DNA of 64,000 bases, taken from the NCBI RefSeq assembly GCF_000374005.1, contig NZ_KB893167.1, positions 1-64,000 on the forward strand, in the 5' to 3' direction. The position numbers and the translations under genes are program-made. Each line of letters starts with the position of its first letter. Position 1 is the stretch's first letter. Below, in pieces: positions 7,748 to 16,819 of the stretch. Below the pieces are notes generated by a model that was given only the letters and a program-made list of their open reading frames with translations, made no database searches and was not told where the DNA came from. Source of the stretch: Kiloniella laminariae DSM 19542 (lineage in GTDB: Bacteria > Pseudomonadota > Alphaproteobacteria > Kiloniellales > Kiloniellaceae).

Positions 7748-8863
7748 GTGGCTAAATCCACCAAACCTCGTGCAGAAGAACTCGGTCCATCCCCGCTTCA
7801 TCCCCGTAACAGCAATGAATTTTTCGGCCACAGTGGGGCAGAAGAGGTGTTGTTGCAGGCCTATAGTTCAGGCCGCCTGCCCCATGCCTGGATGCTGACT
7901 GGTCCTCGGGGTATTGGCAAAGCTACACTGGCATACCGTTTCGCCCGCTTTTTAATGAATGAGAATCCTGACGGGGGAGGTGGTGGACTTTTTGGAGAAA
8001 ATATAGCCCCGACCTCTCTTGTTGTAAGTGCAGAGAATCCCGTATCACGGAGAGTGGCCGCAGGATCTCATGGTGATCTGGTCACGCTGGAGCTCAGTCC
8101 GGATGACAAAGGGAAGATGCGCTCTAACATTCCTGTCGAGGATGTGCGCAAGATTGTCAACTTTACCCATAAAACCTCTATCGAAGGGGGCTGGCGCGTC
8201 GTTATTGTCGATGCCGTTGAGGAAATGAATAACAGCGCGGCCAATGCCTTGCTCAAAGTTCTCGAAGAGCCGCCTGAAAAAACCGTTCTGCTTTTGATCA
8301 GCCATCTGCCAGGCCAGATCCTGCAAACGATCCATTCCCGCTGTTGTCACCTGCCGCTTACTGTTCTGGACGAAAAGCAGGTTGTCGCTCTGTTACAGGA
8401 GAAAGCGCCGGAAGTTTCTGACGCAGACGCTCTACAACTTGCCCGACTTGCCGAAGGAAGTGTCGGGAAGGCTCTGGATCTGTGGCAGAGCGGGGGGCTG
8501 GATTTTTATCGCGAGATGATCGAACTACTGGGGACATTGCCGCGGCTTGATATTGCACGTCTTTATGCTTTTGCAGATAAACTGTCTGTTGCTGACCCTC
8601 TGGCTTTCAAAACAGGGATGGAGCTTTTTCTCTGGTGGCTGGCTCGATTGATCAAACTTGCTGGTAAGGGCAAGGTTGCCGAGATGGTGCTGCCCGGCGA
8701 AGGAAAACTGGTTGCATCATTAATTGAAAGGCATGGTCTTGCGCAATGGCTCGGCCTGTGGGAGAAGTGCTCGACAAATTATGCCCGTGCCACACGTGCT
8801 AATCTGGACAAGAAGCAAGTGGTTGTGACAACCTTTATGGAGCTCCAATCCCGGCTGTCCTGA
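7748..8863 (+). CDS. holB: DNA polymerase III delta' subunit
   Basis: The delta' clamp-loader subunit of the replicative polymerase. It has an AAA+ fold with GPRGIGKAT (P-loop type, residues about 51-59), VVIVDAVEEMNNSAANALLKVLEEPP (Walker B/sensor area) and a Ser-Arg-Cys type motif in IHSRCC. The 371-residue length is typical for Alphaproteobacteria. The start is a GTG 3 bases after the tmk stop. The tmk-holB pairing is widely conserved and supports the call over a generic clamp-loader ATPase such as DnaX. Confidence 0.94.
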   Translation: MAKSTKPRAEELGPSPLHPRNSNEFFGHSGAEEVLLQAYSSGRLPHAWMLTGPRGIGKATLAYRFARFLMNENPDGGGGGLFGENIAPTSLVVSAENPVSRRVAAGSHGDLVTLELSPDDKGKMRSNIPVEDVRKIVNFTHKTSIEGGWRVVIVDAVEEMNNSAANALLKVLEEPPEKTVLLLISHLPGQILQTIHSRCCHLPLTVLDEKQVVALLQEKAPEVSDADALQLARLAEGSVGKALDLWQSGGLDFYREMIELLGTLPRLDIARLYAFADKLSVADPLAFKTGMELFLWWLARLIKLAGKGKVAEMVLPGEGKLVASLIERHGLAQWLGLWEKCSTNYARATRANLDKKQVVVTTFMELQSRLS

Positions 8864-8905
8864 TAACTCCTGTGCGGCCGGCTGTGCTGGTATCAGGAGT
8901 TTTTG

Positions 8906-10453
8906 ATGAGCGGATCTGACAAAGGGGCCTTCTATATTACGACCCCCATCTATTATGTGAATGACAAGCCACATATTGGTCACGCTTACACAACGCTTGC
9001 CTGTGATGTTTTGGCGCGTTTCAAACGGCTGGACGGTTTTGATGTGAACTTCCTGACCGGGACAGATGAACATGGCCAGAAGGTTGAAGCCTCTGCCGAG
9101 AAAGCAGGGATTGATCCGCAGCTTTTCACCGATCGTGTCTCGCAGAATTTCCGTGATCTGACTGAAATCTGTAATTACTCGAATGATGACTTTATTCGAA
9201 CAACAGAAGAGCGTCATAAAATTGCTTGTCAAAAACTGTGGCAGGTTCTTGAAGATAAAGGTTTTATCTATCTTGGAAGCTATGCAGGCTGGTATGCAGT
9301 CCGGGATGAGGCATTCTATACCGAGACTGAATTAACAAAATCTGCTGAAGGCAAGTTCATCGCGCCAACTGGCGCAGAGGTTGAGTGGGTCGAAGAGCCG
9401 TCCTATTTTTTCAAGCTGTCTGCTTTTGAAGAACCCTTGCTCAAACTTTACCAGGAACAACCTGATTTTATCGGCCCCGACAGCCGACGTAATGAAGTCA
9501 TCAGCTTTGTTAAAGGCGGGTTGCGGGATCTGTCAGTCAGCCGAACGACCTTCAAGTGGGGCATTTCAGTTCCAGGTAACGATGAGCACATCATGTATGT
9601 CTGGCTTGATGCCCTGACAAATTATCTGACAGCTGTGGGCTATCCGGATGAAGATGTTGTTTCTTACAAGAAGTTCTGGCCCGCAGATCTTCACATGGTC
9701 GGAAAAGATATTGTACGCTTTCATGCTGTTTACTGGCCTGCGTTTCTGATGGCGGCTGACCTGCCGCTGCCGAAGAGGGTTTTTGCTCATGGCTGGTGGA
9801 CCAATGAAGGGCAGAAGATCTCCAAATCCCTTGGCAACACGATTGATCCTTTGGCCCTGATTGAACAGTTCGGGCTGGATCAGGTACGATACTTTATGTT
9901 GCGCGAGGTTCCGTTTGGGAAGGATGGAGACTATTCGACCCGGGCTATGATCTCCCGCGTGAACGGTGATCTCGCCAACGATATTGGTAATCTTGCCCAG
10001 CGGGTCCTTTCCATGGTTTTCAAAAACTGTGACGGGAAAATTCCGGAACATGGCACCTTTTCTGCAGAAGATCAGGAGCTTCTCGCAAAAGCGGGGGGAC
10101 TGCTGGAAAAGATGCGGAACGATTTTGACAAACAGAGTTTCCATCGGGGGCTTGAGTCTGTTTGGGAAGTCATCTCGACTGCGAATAAATATGTTGATGA
10201 ACAGGCTCCCTGGACTCTGCGCAAAACCGATCCTCCCCGTATGGGAACAGTCCTGTATGTCCTGAGTGAAGTCATTCGACAGATTGCTGTCTTGCTCCAG
10301 CCAGTGATGCCTCAGTCTATGGAAAAGATGCTTGGTCAGTTAAGCTTGTCTGCGGATCAACGCGGATTTCAGACATTGGGAACTCCGCTGGTTTCAGGTA
10401 CAGAGATAAGCAAGCCTGAGGGCGTTTTCCCTAGGTATGTGGAAGAAGAGTGA
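8906..10453 (+). CDS. metG: Methionyl-tRNA synthetase
   Basis: Charges tRNA-Met (initiator and elongator) in the cytosol. The class I signature HIGH is at residues 23-26, and the KMSKS motif appears as KISKS at 304-308. The region corresponding to the zinc knuckle lacks CxxC motifs, so it is the zinc-free type. At 515 residues it ends after the anticodon-binding helical domain and lacks the C-terminal tRNA-binding (EMAP-like) domain found in longer enzymes. The ATG at 8906 is preceded by CAGGAG. The TGA stop overlaps the start of tatD (TGATG). Confidence 0.97.
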   Translation: MSGSDKGAFYITTPIYYVNDKPHIGHAYTTLACDVLARFKRLDGFDVNFLTGTDEHGQKVEASAEKAGIDPQLFTDRVSQNFRDLTEICNYSNDDFIRTTEERHKIACQKLWQVLEDKGFIYLGSYAGWYAVRDEAFYTETELTKSAEGKFIAPTGAEVEWVEEPSYFFKLSAFEEPLLKLYQEQPDFIGPDSRRNEVISFVKGGLRDLSVSRTTFKWGISVPGNDEHIMYVWLDALTNYLTAVGYPDEDVVSYKKFWPADLHMVGKDIVRFHAVYWPAFLMAADLPLPKRVFAHGWWTNEGQKISKSLGNTIDPLALIEQFGLDQVRYFMLREVPFGKDGDYSTRAMISRVNGDLANDIGNLAQRVLSMVFKNCDGKIPEHGTFSAEDQELLAKAGGLLEKMRNDFDKQSFHRGLESVWEVISTANKYVDEQAPWTLRKTDPPRMGTVLYVLSEVIRQIAVLLQPVMPQSMEKMLGQLSLSADQRGFQTLGTPLVSGTEISKPEGVFPRYVEEE

Positions 10454-11241
10454 TGATTGTCGATTCTCATTGCCATCTTGATTATTTTCTTCGGGATGGA
10501 GATCTGGAAGAAACCCTGGATCGAGCCCGCAATGCCGGGATCGGATGTATGGTGACTATTGGCACCAAAATCTCAACGTTTGAGACGATTCAATCCATTG
10601 CTGAAGCACATGATGACATCTATTGCACTGTTGGGGTTCATCCGCACGAAGCCGGTACCGAAGGCCTATCCTCACCTGATATTCTGATTGAAAAAGCACA
10701 ACATGCCAAGGTCATCGGGCTTGGGGAAAGTGGCCTTGATTATTACTATGATCATGCTCCACGTGCGGAACAGGCGATAAGCTTTCGGGCTCATATTGCT
10801 GCGGCGAGAGAGACCGGATTACCCCTGGTGGTCCACACCCGTGATGCTGATGATGACACTGTCTCAATCATGCGTGATGAATATGAAAAAGGGGCATATC
10901 CGGCTTTGATACACTGCTTTACTGCAGGTCCGGATTTAGCCAGGGCAGCGCTGGAAATGGGCTTCTATATTTCCCTTTCCGGGGTGATTACTTTCAAGTC
11001 GGCCGAAGAAATTCGGCAAACTGTTGCGGAAGCTCCTCTTGACAGGCTCTTGATAGAAACCGACAGTCCCTATTTGGCGCCCATTCCTTTCCGGGGAAAG
11101 CGGAACGAACCAGCTTACGTTCGTCACACGGCTGAAGCATTGGCTAATGTGAAGAATGTAAGCTTGTCACAAATACATACTGCGACGACAGATAATTTTT
11201 ATCGTCTGTTTTCAAAGGCAAAACGACCAACGACTGACTGA
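10453..11241 (+). CDS. tatD: TatD-family metal-dependent hydrolase (putative DNase)
   Basis: A TIM-barrel metal-dependent hydrolase of the TatD/YcfH family, with reported 3'-5' DNase activity in some members. The expected metal ligands are seen in order: DSHCHLD at the N-terminus, Glu in GLGESGLDYYYD, His in VVHTRDAD, His in LIHCFTAG and Asp in LLIETDSPYLAP. The 262-residue length is normal. The ATG overlaps the metG stop, and the MBL gene starts 4 bases after its stop. metG-tatD coupling is conserved across many proteobacteria, but the physiological substrate is not known. Confidence 0.93.
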   Translation: MIVDSHCHLDYFLRDGDLEETLDRARNAGIGCMVTIGTKISTFETIQSIAEAHDDIYCTVGVHPHEAGTEGLSSPDILIEKAQHAKVIGLGESGLDYYYDHAPRAEQAISFRAHIAAARETGLPLVVHTRDADDDTVSIMRDEYEKGAYPALIHCFTAGPDLARAALEMGFYISLSGVITFKSAEEIRQTVAEAPLDRLLIETDSPYLAPIPFRGKRNEPAYVRHTAEALANVKNVSLSQIHTATTDNFYRLFSKAKRPTTD

Positions 11242-11245
11242 TCTT

Positions 11246-12022
11246 ATGAAAATCACAATGCTTGGCTGTGGCGGTTCCGGAGGCGTTCCGATCTGTTCCG
11301 GAACACCCGGAGGGAACTGGGGCAACTGCAATCCGAATAATCCCAAAAATCGGCGACGTCGTGTTTCAATTTTGGTTGAACACGAGGGGACAACTATTCT
11401 GGTTGATACAGGCCCAGATCTGAGAGTCCAGTTGCTGGATTCTGGTGTGGAATGTATTGACGCTGTTCTCTATACCCACGACCATGCGGACCATACTCAC
11501 GGACTGGATGAACTCCGCTATCTTGCCTATAAGGCTGGGGGGCCGATAGAAACCTACATGGATGAGGCTGACAGGAATACAATTATTAAACGCTTCCCCT
11601 ATGCTTTCACGTCTTCCTGTGACCCGGAAAGCAGCTATACACCCATGATGAACGACCAATTGATTGAGGGGCCGTTTTCAGTTGGGGCAATCGATATTAC
11701 CCCGTTTTATCAGGACCACGGGTCTGTACAATCGCTTGGGTTCCGTTTCGGTGATTTTGCCTATTCAACTGATGTTGTTGACCTTGATGAGCGAGCATTT
11801 GAAACCTTAGCTGGTATCAAATACTGGATTGTCGGTTGCCTGCGATATGAGCCGCATCCATCCCATGCACATTTTGAAAAAACCCTGAGCTGGATCGAGC
11901 GGCTTAAACCCGAGCGGGCTGTCTTAACGCATCTTAATCAGCAGGTAGACTATGATGATCTGCTTTCAAAATGTCCTGAAGGTGTTGAACCGGGATATGA
12001 TGGTTTGATTATTGAGTGCTAA
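11246..12022 (+). CDS. MBL-fold metallohydrolase (PhnP-like)
   Basis: A cytosolic metallo-beta-lactamase-fold phosphodiesterase-like enzyme of 258 residues. The core metal motif HxHxDH is at residues 78-83 (HDHADH). An N-terminal segment with several Cys (CGGSGG, PICSGTPGG, NWGNC) resembles the PhnP structural zinc site. Further ligands are likely in the DHGS and THLNQQ regions. PhnP cleaves cyclic phosphodiesters in phosphonate catabolism, but no phn genes are nearby. This homologue is a standard neighbour of tatD in Alphaproteobacteria, so a housekeeping nucleotide-repair role is more likely (inference). It is the last gene of the operon. Confidence 0.88.
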   Translation: MKITMLGCGGSGGVPICSGTPGGNWGNCNPNNPKNRRRRVSILVEHEGTTILVDTGPDLRVQLLDSGVECIDAVLYTHDHADHTHGLDELRYLAYKAGGPIETYMDEADRNTIIKRFPYAFTSSCDPESSYTPMMNDQLIEGPFSVGAIDITPFYQDHGSVQSLGFRFGDFAYSTDVVDLDERAFETLAGIKYWIVGCLRYEPHPSHAHFEKTLSWIERLKPERAVLTHLNQQVDYDDLLSKCPEGVEPGYDGLIIEC

Positions 12023-12078
12023 GGTTTTTCTCGTTTCTGAGTAACCAAAAAGTACTTTAGCACCTTTATTCCTTGATC

Positions 12079-14025
12079 TTACTCGAACCAGAAACCATCC
12101 GGTTTATAAACCCCGAAAAGTGACCCGGGTTCCCAGTTATAAAAACCTTCCAGTGGCAGGTTTTTAAGGTTTGCAGATAAAACCACTGGCTGGGGGATTT
12201 CTGCGACCAAGCCAATGGAAAAAGTTTCTTCTGAGTTGATTTCCAGAATGCGGTTCCAGATAGCTTTCTTTTCAGCAGTGCTGTGTGACTTAAGCCACAA
12301 GACATAGAGATTGCTTAGCTCTAGAGCCTCGGGCATGTCGACCTCTTCTCCGGCATTGCCTTTGGTTTCGACAAACTGTCCCCATTTGGGCCACTGGAAT
12401 GACTGCTGCATTCGTGGCGTAAATTCTTCTGGTGAAGAATGAGACGTGAGCAGGGCATTCTGATTACCAAACCAGAGCGACAAGATTGTTTCGCCTGCAA
12501 AAATTCTGTTTCTCAGAACCTCGCGTTGGGACGGTTTGGGGAATATTTTTATCCCGATTTTGAGCCAGGAATCGTGGATAAGCTCCAGAGTATCGATTTC
12601 TTCGCTGCTCTCTCCTGCAGTCTCAACAATGATCTGCATCGGGCGGCCATCGGGAAGAAGGCGCAGCCCCTCATCATTGCGAGTGGTCAGGCCGATTTCA
12701 TCAAGGAGAAGATTAGCCTGCTTTAGATCATAACTGGTCCAACGTTTAAAATAGTCTTCCTTGTAGAGGCTGCTGTCAGGCAAAACATTATTGTTCCCCT
12801 CAAGCCCGAGGCCGTAAAAAAGAACCTGGTTCAGTTCACGTCGATTTACGGCAAGTGAGAGCGCATGGCGAAAACGTTTGTCCCGATTAAGCGCCCGCCA
12901 CTCAGGATCATTTACATTCAGGTTAGGGTAAAGAGCATAGTGAGAACCGCGAACAGTCTTCCATAACCTGACGAGATAATTGTTCTGTTTTTCACCGCGT
13001 TTGAGAAAGGTGTAGTCAGAAAAACTGAGTTCTCTGGCCTGAATATTGGCATCACCTGCGCCTACTTTGGCCGGTATCAACCCGCCCCCAGCGACAGAGA
13101 GTATCATTTCATCTGCATAGGGGAGTTGTTGTCCCAGTTCATCAACCCGGTGATAAAAAGGATTGCGCACACCGATAAAGCGCGTGGAAGGTGGCTTGAC
13201 TGTATTGACCCACGGCTGCAGTGAAGGAAGTTTCGGGTTGGTGTATTTATACTGACTGGCACGGCGGTTGTGCAGCTGAACCCAGTTGCGCGCATCAGCT
13301 TTCTGGACTTTCTTTTCCAGTTCGTCCGCTGGATTATAACGCACATGGAACTGCTTCATATAATGAGCAGGCTGGTAGATAAAAATTGGGGCCGTTGAAG
13401 CCAGTTGGGATAGGAAAAAAGGATTTGGGACAGGCCAGCTGTAACGGACTGTAACTTCGTCAATGATTTCTACGGTTGGCAGGTGGCCGTCAATCATGAG
13501 TTCTGCCGGAGGACCAAAGGGCTGCAACTCGGCATTATTGGCAACATCTTCCCAGTAGTAGCGGAAATCTTCCGAGGTAAAGGGGGCGCCATCAGACCAT
13601 CTATGCCCCTTGCGAAGCGTCATTGTGAAGACCCGGCCGTCCTCTACCTCCATTTTCTCGAGGATATCGGGCGTAAACTCCAGCTCAGGGGTGTAGCCAA
13701 CTAAACGGGCATAGCCATAAACAACGAACAGGCGGACATCTTTGGCTTTCCCAATCAGGCTGTTGATGGTGCCTCCATGTTTGCCGGGTTCCCAGGAGTG
13801 ACTTTGCTTTACAACAAAAGGAGCTAGAGGCAGTCGCTCGATTACCGGGGGGAGTTTCCCACTGGCAACCTGATCAAGCAAACTGGGTGTTTCCTGGAAG
13901 ACAAGAGAAGACAAATCAGCAACAGGTGACTGGTAGCTGTCAGCCCGAGCGGTCACATGGTAAAACAGAGCCGCTATACTGGCGGCTGCAAGAAAGAATT
14001 TTTGCAGCCCTGATCTTGATTTCAT
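12079..14025 (-). CDS. Extracellular solute-binding protein, family 5 (peptide-type ABC importer)
   Basis: A 648-residue periplasmic binding protein with a Sec signal peptide (basic start, hydrophobic core, likely cleavage after TARA near residue 28). SBP family 5 hallmarks are present: GHRWSDGAPFTSEDFRYYWED in the N-terminal lobe, FRHALSLAVNR in the middle, and a GRPMQIIVET stretch. This family feeds oligopeptide, dipeptide, nickel and some sugar importers. The protein is larger than typical OppA (about 540), like the long YejA-type branch. No permease or ATPase gene is adjacent. The M14 carboxypeptidase gene lies 106 bases upstream on the same strand, suggesting peptide scavenging (inference). 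Confidence 0.88.
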   Translation of the reverse strand: MKSRSGLQKFFLAAASIAALFYHVTARADSYQSPVADLSSLVFQETPSLLDQVASGKLPPVIERLPLAPFVVKQSHSWEPGKHGGTINSLIGKAKDVRLFVVYGYARLVGYTPELEFTPDILEKMEVEDGRVFTMTLRKGHRWSDGAPFTSEDFRYYWEDVANNAELQPFGPPAELMIDGHLPTVEIIDEVTVRYSWPVPNPFFLSQLASTAPIFIYQPAHYMKQFHVRYNPADELEKKVQKADARNWVQLHNRRASQYKYTNPKLPSLQPWVNTVKPPSTRFIGVRNPFYHRVDELGQQLPYADEMILSVAGGGLIPAKVGAGDANIQARELSFSDYTFLKRGEKQNNYLVRLWKTVRGSHYALYPNLNVNDPEWRALNRDKRFRHALSLAVNRRELNQVLFYGLGLEGNNNVLPDSSLYKEDYFKRWTSYDLKQANLLLDEIGLTTRNDEGLRLLPDGRPMQIIVETAGESSEEIDTLELIHDSWLKIGIKIFPKPSQREVLRNRIFAGETILSLWFGNQNALLTSHSSPEEFTPRMQQSFQWPKWGQFVETKGNAGEEVDMPEALELSNLYVLWLKSHSTAEKKAIWNRILEINSEETFSIGLVAEIPQPVVLSANLKNLPLEGFYNWEPGSLFGVYKPDGFWFE

Positions 14026-14131
14026 TCTGCCCTCATTGTCTTGACTGACTCCGCCCAGGTGGCGGGCGGGTTATCTTGATCCAAATCGCCACCCCCGAAG
14101 CTTTTGTTATTATATCAGAAAACCTTGATGG

Positions 14132-15277
14132 TTACCTTAGATCATCTATCAAACGATAGAGCGGATCAAGGCTGCTTGCACCAAGCTTGATGGATCGGTC
14201 AGGGGACCAGCCTTCAAACTCGTCTGGATTATCAGCCGTATCCTTGAAAGGCATTTCCAGTGTCATCGACAGGCAGTCATGTGTCTCGGCTGTATTGTTC
14301 CCGCACATGGTAAGGTTCCCCTGCCCAGGGGCGTTTTGGGGGTAGCCATGAGTCGTCTGGAAATCAGGATTGGCTTCCCTGTAATAGGCCTTGAAGCGGT
14401 CGAGAAGATTCAGAAGACGATCATCAAAAGATGGGATTCCATGGGTACCAGCAATGAAGTTGTGTGGAATTGCCTCATCGCCATGGATGTCAAACAGGAA
14501 ATCAACCCCGGTTTCCATCATGCGTTTGCGGACATAGTAGACTTCCGGGCTCTTTTCCGGTGAGGGGGCCTGCCATTCCCGATTGAGGTTGGCGCCGCTT
14601 GCGTTGACACGAAGGTTCCCGCGTCGGCTGCCATCCGGGTTCATATTGGGAACGATATAAAAGACTGCTTTTTTCAGTAACTCCCGGGCGACGGGGTCAT
14701 TCTCATCCAGCAAGCGATCCAGAAATCCTTCCATCCAGTATTCTGTCATACTTTCACCAGGATGCTGGCGAGCAATGATCCAGCATGCTTTTTTATCTCC
14801 GTCACTCTCACCGACAGTTAGAAGATCTATGTCCTGTCCATCAATCGTTTTTCCCAGAATTTCCAGAGAGGCAAGACTTGAATGTTGGGCATCAGCGATA
14901 AGGTCGGCATGCCGTTCCATGGAATAGGGGGCAAAATAGGCAAAATAAATTGAATTATAGGCCGGGGTGATTTCGATGTTCAGGATCTGCCCGTCAAAGC
15001 TTGTGTTGGGAACACGAAACCAGGTTTCCCGATCATAGGACGCAACCGCTTGATATCCTTCCCAACCTGCCGGGTAAGCGGCGCCACCCGCATTGAGAAT
15101 TTTCAAATGGCAACTCTGGTCTTGTGCCCCGGTTAATCTGAAATAAAACCATTGATAAAAATGGGAGTTGCTGTCGGCTTCAATTTCCAGCTGGATATCT
15201 GTTGAGGTGTCACAGGCAAGGCAACGGATGTTACCAGCATCAAAATTACTGGAAATTCGGATCATGAAACAGGTCAC
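14132..15277 (-). CDS. M14-family zinc carboxypeptidase (cytosolic carboxypeptidase-like)
   Basis: A 381-residue zinc carboxypeptidase of the M14 branch related to cytosolic carboxypeptidases (Nna1/CCP-like). An N-terminal beta-sandwich domain (about 1-125) precedes the catalytic domain. The zinc ligands are His and Glu in ARQHPGESMTEY and a later His in FDIHGDEAIP. The substrate-binding NMNPDGSRRGNLR and the catalytic Glu in LTLEMPF-type context (SMTLEMPFKD) are visible. There is no signal peptide, so it is cytosolic. The likely role is trimming C-terminal residues from peptides. GTG 15277 or the in-frame ATG 15265 may be the start, and neither has a strong Shine-Dalgarno site. Confidence 0.87.
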   Translation of the reverse strand: MTCFMIRISSNFDAGNIRCLACDTSTDIQLEIEADSNSHFYQWFYFRLTGAQDQSCHLKILNAGGAAYPAGWEGYQAVASYDRETWFRVPNTSFDGQILNIEITPAYNSIYFAYFAPYSMERHADLIADAQHSSLASLEILGKTIDGQDIDLLTVGESDGDKKACWIIARQHPGESMTEYWMEGFLDRLLDENDPVARELLKKAVFYIVPNMNPDGSRRGNLRVNASGANLNREWQAPSPEKSPEVYYVRKRMMETGVDFLFDIHGDEAIPHNFIAGTHGIPSFDDRLLNLLDRFKAYYREANPDFQTTHGYPQNAPGQGNLTMCGNNTAETHDCLSMTLEMPFKDTADNPDEFEGWSPDRSIKLGASSLDPLYRLIDDLR

Positions 15278-15809
15278 TCATTTGTTGAAAATCGAAATGA
15301 GCTACAGCATACCCTAACAAGATCAGTCGGCAAGAACTCTTGTTTCAAAGCGTTGCAACCGAAAAAAGGAGAGGGGAATCTGGTTGGGGTAAATGGAAAT
15401 AAATTCATTTAAATCAAATGGATGAAAATAAGTAGTTATACCAAGATGATCTTTTAAATGAGTGATGTATTATTGTTAACAGTACGTTAATATATGCTAT
15501 CGTTTAGCTACCAAGGGTAGTTTTTCGGATGAGCTACAAGTTTGATGTATCAGTAACAGGTAAGAGCAGAAGAAAAATAAGGATAGTTTTCTTTCTGTAA
15601 GGCTATGTTTTTAAATCTTATTTGTTGCTTTTGAAGCTGTAATGGGAATGTGTTCTTTTTGTTTCTGCCAAAGAAAACGGTAACAGAGCCGTGTCAGGTT
15701 GTGCTACTATTTTCAACTAACCGTGGATGCGCTTGGAACACTATTGTTTTGGTCTGGTTGTCATTTGGCTCGTGTTCTACTGATGTCAAAACCTTCTATG
15801 GAGGATCTA
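15278..15809. other. 532-base intergenic region: divergent promoters and long leader of OmpA gene
   Basis: No convincing gene. It is AT-rich around 15400-15500. GTTAAC followed by GTTAA forms an inverted repeat at 15476-15490, and a possible promoter (TTGTTA at 15473, TGCTAT at 15495, 16-base spacer) overlaps it. A small hairpin CTACC-aag-GGTAG with five T (15508-15525) lies just downstream and resembles an early terminator or attenuator in a long 5' leader. The reading frame of the OmpA gene stays open upstream to 15699, but that segment lacks a Shine-Dalgarno site and would bury the signal peptide. Confidence 0.5.
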
Positions 15810-16667
15810 ATGCAGGGTTTAAAATTTATTCTGGTCGCTGGTGTAGCATCCGTTACTCTCTCGGCTTGTGCTGATTTATACAAAGATGCTTCGAATGCAG
15901 AACCTACTGGTTCTTCTTTTACCCGTGAACTCTACAAGGGATATGTCGGCCTTGCTGGCGATGAACGTGCTGAGCAGGACTGGACTGATTCGGATCTTTT
16001 TGCCAACAAGGCTCTTGCTGCTGCTGACGGCAACGCCGTTGCACCCGAAGAACTTGCTAACTGGGATCTGGATGCTGCCTTTGTTGATGAACTGGGTTCC
16101 GCTCGGGGACGCTTGATGAATGCACTGAACAACGGCGCCGCAGATCAGGCTCCTTCGTCTGCTGCAACTGCGCAGGTGATGTTTGACTGCTGGATTCAGG
16201 AACAGGAAGAAAACATCCAGCCGGATCATATTGCTGGCTGCCGCGATGGCTTCCTTGCCGCAATGGAAAAAGTAGATGCAGCTCTGGCTCCGAAAGCTGC
16301 TGCTCCTGCGCCAGCCCCGGCTCCAGTTGCGATGCCTGACCCATATTTCATCTATTTTGATTTCAATTCTGCCGATCTGACCGACGATGCACAGGTTGAG
16401 GTTTCCGTGGTTGCTGCGACAATCCAGAAACTTTCTCCTTCGAAGGTCATTGTCGCTGGTCATGCTGATACATCAGGTGATGCAGATTACAACCAGACAC
16501 TGGCTGGAAAACGTGCTGCTGCCGTTGCTGCGGCCCTGGCAGGGCACGGTGTCTCTGCTGATCACATCCAGAGCCATGTTCTTGGTGAGAATGCTCCGGC
16601 TGTAAATACCGGCGACGGTGTTGCCGAGGTTAAAAACCGCCGCGTGGTTGTTACCCTCGTCAAATAA
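15810..16667 (+). CDS. OmpA-family lipoprotein
   Basis: A 285-residue envelope protein. The ATG at 15810 has GGAGG at 15800-15804 and gives a clean lipoprotein signal (LVAGVASVTLSAC, Cys at residue 20), so I prefer it to the longer open frame. The middle is helical and acidic, then a Pro/Ala linker (residues about 165-177) leads to a C-terminal OmpA/Pal-type domain. That domain shows YFDFNSADLT, VAGHADTSGDADYNQTLA and NRRVVVTL, which are the residues expected to bind diaminopimelate in peptidoglycan. It probably tethers the outer membrane to the wall. It lacks Tol-Pal neighbours, so it is not likely to be Pal itself. Confidence 0.85.
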   Translation: MQGLKFILVAGVASVTLSACADLYKDASNAEPTGSSFTRELYKGYVGLAGDERAEQDWTDSDLFANKALAAADGNAVAPEELANWDLDAAFVDELGSARGRLMNALNNGAADQAPSSAATAQVMFDCWIQEQEENIQPDHIAGCRDGFLAAMEKVDAALAPKAAAPAPAPAPVAMPDPYFIYFDFNSADLTDDAQVEVSVVAATIQKLSPSKVIVAGHADTSGDADYNQTLAGKRAAAVAAALAGHGVSADHIQSHVLGENAPAVNTGDGVAEVKNRRVVVTLVK

Positions 16668-16701
16668 CGGGAAGATCAACTGATCCTGGATCAGTAACCA
16701 T

Positions 16702-16745
16702 TTCAAGGCGGTATCGACAGGGTGTCGGCACCGCCTTGAATCTTT
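16702..16745 (+). terminator. Probable terminator after OmpA lipoprotein
   Basis: TTCAAGGCGGT (16702-16712) pairs with ACCGCCTTGAA (16730-16740), followed by a short TCTTT. The stem is strong but the T tract is weak. Confidence 0.65.
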
Positions 16746-16819
16746 AAAAACGAGAATCTTTAAAAAATGATTTTGAGGCTGCGTGGTGTGCTGATGACTG
16801 CTGCGTAAGGGAGATCGAA

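Noticed and set aside
15699-15809. N-terminal extension of the OmpA lipoprotein frame
   Set aside because: GGAGG directly before ATG 15810 and the lipoprotein signal right after it show that the real start is internal to the open frame.
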